Part shown: piece by piece, positions 60,781 through 64,000 of the stretch
How positions within the stretch are numbered: position 1 is the stretch's first letter
Layout: each line of letters opens with the position of its first letter
Notes under the pieces: generated by a model
What the model was told of the DNA's origin: nothing
The model's input: only the letters and a program-made list of their open reading frames with translations
The model's database searches: none
Made by a program: the position numbers and the translations under genes
NCBI GenBank assembly: GCA_003116975.1
Contig: BGKB01000156.1
Coordinates: 92,847-156,846 of the forward strand
DNA: 64,000 nt
DNA from: Aurantiochytrium sp. KH105
Taxonomy: Eukaryota > Sar > Bigyra > Thraustochytrida > Thraustochytriidae
Direction: 5' to 3'

Positions 60781-61223
60781 CGCCCTGGATGCTCTCTTCA
60801 GGCTTGTCTTCTTCGATGGCGGCAGAGTGGTCGGGCAAGATAGTTGAGATGGCCAGTATTTGGGCAAAGGACATCAAAGGCCAGATGGCCGGCGTTTGAC
60901 GAAGAGCACGCGCCGGGACGGACCTCGCACTGCTTTTTTCGCAAGTCCTCCGTGCGCAAGGCGTACGTTGCACCAAACAAGGCTCTTCGTACGGCAGTAC
61001 AGCAGGCACTGCAGGAGGCACGACAGGCAGACGGGACCACCTCGACGCCACCACGAGCGGACTGTCGCTTGATTCGAGGTTTGTCGATCGATCGATCGAT
61101 CGATCGATCTTCTCGCTGAGTCCTATTCTAACCCGCCACACACAGAAACTTTCTTTTCAATAGGGAGGCAAGGGGGCATAGAGAGCGTTGGCACGTGCCT
61201 ACACACACGCCCCGCCTTGTTTT
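60781..61223. other. Upstream region of the LRR-Roc-COR-TIR gene
   Basis: Probably promoter and leader. Contains a GATC tetranucleotide run (about 61083-61110). Open frames on both strands (e.g. 60844-61119 +) have no support. Confidence 0.5.
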
Positions 61224-61637
61224 TCAATAACGAAGGTTGATTGCGTAGTTTATACCAAGGTGCGGTAGTACTGCGAGAAACGTCGCATCGCCTTGGCAGT
61301 CACTGTCACAGGCAACATGTCGAAAACGAGATCGATGGGCAACTTGAGCAGCCAAGTCGATCACATGGGCTGAAGACGGCGCGAAGCAGCTTGCGTGCGC
61401 GATGCAGGACCCCAGCCGACACACGATGACTCGCTCAAGAGCGAGCAAGCTCTTTACCATATACCAGTGGCACATACCCCTGTTACAAAAAGGTCCTTCG
61501 CAAGCACGTAGACTGGGCAGCTCGCTGTCTGCAGCTAGCCTAGGCTGTCCAGCTTCAACACCTAACTCATTGATCTTCTCGCCACCGACGTCTTCCCCAA
61601 AAGGCGCAAAGACCAAGCGAACCTTTATTGCTGTCAT
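61224..61637 (-). CDS. Hypothetical 137-residue ORF
   Basis: An ATG at 61637 opens a frame of 137 codons ending INLRY. It contains two alternating hydrophobic/polar stretches (ERVIVCRLGSCIAHASCF and HVIDLAAQ) and ends HLGINYAI. The pattern faintly recalls the C-terminal part of family-61 glycosyltransferases, but the diagnostic HGAGL motif is missing. It could be a remnant of such a gene or a chance frame. Its start overlaps the decayed kinase copy on the other strand by about ten bases. Confidence 0.28.
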   Translation of the reverse strand: MTAIKVRLVFAPFGEDVGGEKINELGVEAGQPRLAADSELPSLRACEGPFCNRGMCHWYMVKSLLALERVIVCRLGSCIAHASCFAPSSAHVIDLAAQVAHRSRFRHVACDSDCQGDATFLAVLPHLGINYAINLRY

Positions 61638-63520
61638 GCATGCAAAGCAAAATTCGAGTGTCCTCGTTCATCTCGCTCGGCCCAAACTTTCCTTGTTCCT
61701 CCGCGCCCCCGTCATCTCTGTGTGCGACTCTGCGCCTGGCAGACGAGCCTCTAGACGCAGCAGACGCGCGCGAGGCCGTGCGCGTGGCCTCGCAGGGGAG
61801 CGACGGCCTCGTGCGGTTTGGGCGCACGAGTTTCAATGCCTGTGTCACCGCCGTCGACTGGAAAGTGACCATGTACGGCAAAGACAAGGATATCGACAAG
61901 GAGGCCTACATAAGAGACCAGCCCTTACATTAATGCCTTTAGCCTTCGCGCTGCCGCACGCCTCTACAAAGTGTGCAACCGAAACAGAGGTCTGTACACA
62001 AAATATGGGCAGGGTGTGGCCAGCATGAACCACGTCCTTCCTCAAGAAATTACCGATACCCTTGCGCCTCTCCAAGATTGTGCAAAGTCGATGAGCAGCG
62101 AGATGGCTCGTGAGACCGTAGCTGCTGAGCTCGGTCCCCTCGCCCTGGAAGATGTTTTTGCCAGCTTTGATCCCGAGACCATCGCGTCTGCTTCACTTGC
62201 CCAGGTCCATCGTACCGTGCTCAGAGAAACGGGCGAATCTGTTGGCGTCAACTTTGGTTCAATACCCGTATCTCAGAGAGCAGGCACGCGGCGACCTTGC
62301 GACCTTGCGCATGCTTACCGATTTTGTCGGGTACTGGTTCCATATTCGTGGCTCAACCCTGCGTTTGCTGATAACATGACCCTCGAGGTCGATTTTATCC
62401 AAGGTCGCTATAGCGAAAGTCTGGGCCAAATGTTCGCGAACCGTGCCGACGTATACGTGCCAAAGATCATTTGGAAGCACTCTTTGCGACGCATGCTGGA
62501 ATACGTTGGGGGCGTCAAAATCAGCAAAGTGGACGAATTGCTGCGCAAGGAATCCACCCCCTCGAGGTTGCAACCACGGTCTCGTCGCTCTTTGGTGACA
62601 TGTTTCACGTTCACGGCTTTGTGCACTGCGACCCGCACTCAGGCAATCTTTTCGTGCGCAAGGCACCCGAGCGCTCCGTGTGGTCCAACTTTGGTTTCGT
62701 CTCGACGGTCTCTTTGCTCGTTGCTGGCGCATCGACGTTGTATGTGGCGCCGCTTATCGGTCCCGCGGCGCCTCTTGCCGCTCTAGCCCTCACGTCTGCT
62801 TGGGGACTTTCGTCTCTGGTAGCCGCATACAAAGCTCAGCGCGTCAAAAGTTTTGGGGGCAAACAGGGCGTGCCGTATCAGGTTGTTGAATTGGACCATG
62901 GCATGTACAGGAGATTAGAACCTTTTTTCCGCAAAACTACTGCATGCTCTGGAGAGCGCTTCTGCTCCGCGACGCAAACCTTGGCCGCACTGCAGCCATG
63001 AACCTCGGCGTGTCCAAGGACGCCTACGACGTTCTCTCGCTCATCTTCACAGATCGATCGGCCCGTAGACTCGATGATCGAAACAGGGGCCCGCATCTCC
63101 AAGGAGGAGCGCGCTAAACTCTAGAACAAGTACAAGGATGTCAACGCCGGTGACATTAATAAGTTTCTAAAGAGCTTGCCTCGCGACTTGCTCGTTGTCA
63201 TGCGCCCCACAAACATTGTTCGTGACATCAATTTTGCGCTCGGGGGAACGAGTCGTCGTCGTTTCCGCATCATGGGCGAGTCCGCCGTACGCGGTCTCCT
63301 GGTGCAGGAGCCAGCCATCCAAGGCTCAATACGAGAAACGCATCCGTCAGGACACTGAAACGCCTCTCTTTGGTCCATTCGCCATCAATCTCCCCGTGGC
63401 CTCAGAGATTGTTGATACCGACGACATCACGTACCGCCAGAGCTTCGAAATGTGGCGTACCTCGAGCTCATCCACGCCTCATGGGGCATTCTCGCCACCC
63501 TTGTTCAGCACATGCCTTAG
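61628..63520 (+). pseudogene. ABC1/ADCK (aarF/UbiB)-family kinase, frameshifted copy
   Basis: Consecutive pieces of an ABC1-family atypical kinase are readable across all three plus frames. They are an N-terminal helical part (FGRTSFNACVTAVDWKVTMYG, about 61815-61880), the diagnostic K-x-G-Q region (GLYTKYGQGVAS, about 61988), ASLAQVHR, PYLREQARGDL, GFVHCDPHSGNLF (about 62618), VVELDHGMYRRLE, LGVSKDAYDVLSLIFTDR and a tail LIHASWGILATLVQ ending at 63518-63520. Frame changes fall near 61920, 62265, 62550, 62935, 63055 (a duplicated GATC) and 63450. An in-frame TAG interrupts at 63122-63124. The VAVK lysine region reads VGVN. Intact homologues regulate coenzyme Q or lipid metabolism in mitochondria. 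Some one-base losses could be sequencing errors, but the stop and the duplication argue for true decay. Confidence 0.8.
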
Positions 63521-64000
63521 CGCGCGTTTTCTTTTCTTTTTTTCCTTTTTCGGTGGTGGTCGTTTGGGGGCGAGAAATGAGAAAACGGGACGGGAGGCTT
63601 TCTTTCATGTCACGACGACGAGCTTGTGTTTGGCATGTCATGTGCTCAAACTTGGTGCTTTGGCGATGATGAAACCAAAGATGTGTTCATGGTTCCCGAT
63701 ATAGACAGACGCCTAGCTACGTATGTACCTCTGTCTATTTATTTATCTTATCATCAGATCATTTTCGAATGAACATCGATCGACGGATCGTTTCAAATTT
63801 TCAACTCAATCAAACGGAGGCACAGGACACCACCATTCCATCTATACAGTATCTCCAAAGCCTGAAATTTTGCTCAGAGTATCATTACAACAATCCTCAA
63901 GGATACATACATTCAGCCATATCTTCTTCACCTGATAAAGTCTGTTCTCGATAATATACTTTCGAAATTTGAAATCATGCTCATCGGAACAGCCCATCGT
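63521..64000. other. Window end, no gene seen
   Basis: AT-richer sequence with T-runs (63530-63550); nothing recognisable. Confidence 0.5.

Noticed and set aside
61971-62786. 271-codon ORF read as a complete ABC1-kinase gene
   Set aside because: Only its first ~100 codons match the family; homology then moves to other frames, so it is a fragment of a frameshifted copy.
1-64000. Transposons, retroelements, viral genes, tRNA or rRNA genes
   Set aside because: I looked for reverse transcriptase, integrase and transposase motifs, terminal repeats, and tRNA-like T-loop signatures and saw none. A tRNAscan or Rfam search would be decisive and could not be run.

Overview
The window reads as nuclear DNA of a GC-rich, intron-poor protist. 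The gene set is eukaryotic: coatomer delta, V-ATPase proteolipid, Pumilio, USP, a Rho GTPase, an SPX-VTC polyphosphate polymerase and a cytochrome-b5 front-end desaturase. Most genes are single long exons, start contexts are often GCCACCATGG-like, and intergenic DNA is GC-rich and full of tetranucleotide repeats. A thraustochytrid or labyrinthulomycete stramenopile (Aurantiochytrium/Hondaea type) fits best. That placement is inference; no rRNA or other phylogenetic marker was seen.

Layout. 0-10 kb: a partial minus-strand gene at the edge, a VTC4-type polyphosphate polymerase, a large EF-hand/IQ/WW/B-box protein, and two small spliced minus-strand genes (a coiled-coil protein and a four-helix membrane protein). 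10-16 kb: a 1767-residue SPRY-LRR protein ending in what reads as a bacterial NEL (IpaH/SspH-type) ubiquitin-ligase domain. 16-31 kb: housekeeping genes (PQ-loop transporter, V-ATPase c, delta-COP, thiolase, TFIIS-N protein, Pumilio). 33-42 kb: a USP divergent from an ABCG transporter, mitoribosomal uS15, and a probably myristoylated CAMK-type kinase. 44-55 kb: a SAP30-SGF29 chromatin fusion, mitochondrial MnSOD, a Delta8-like desaturase, and a Rac/Cdc42-like GTPase with one intron. 56-61 kb: a ten-exon minus-strand gene that I assembled by hand from splice sites. It encodes eight LRRs followed by Roc-COR and a TIR domain; each LRR is one 84-87 nt exon. 61-64 kb: a decayed ABC1/ADCK-family kinase copy.

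The genes do not form a pathway cluster. The two most unusual loci are both LRR proteins with signalling or enzymatic domains: SPRY-LRR-NEL (ubiquitin transfer) and LRR-Roc-COR-TIR (probable NAD hydrolysis). Both look like candidate innate-recognition components. The LRR-exon array is built so that repeats can be gained or lost without breaking frame. Between its copies, amino-acid changes fall almost only at the exposed positions of the LRR beta-strand.
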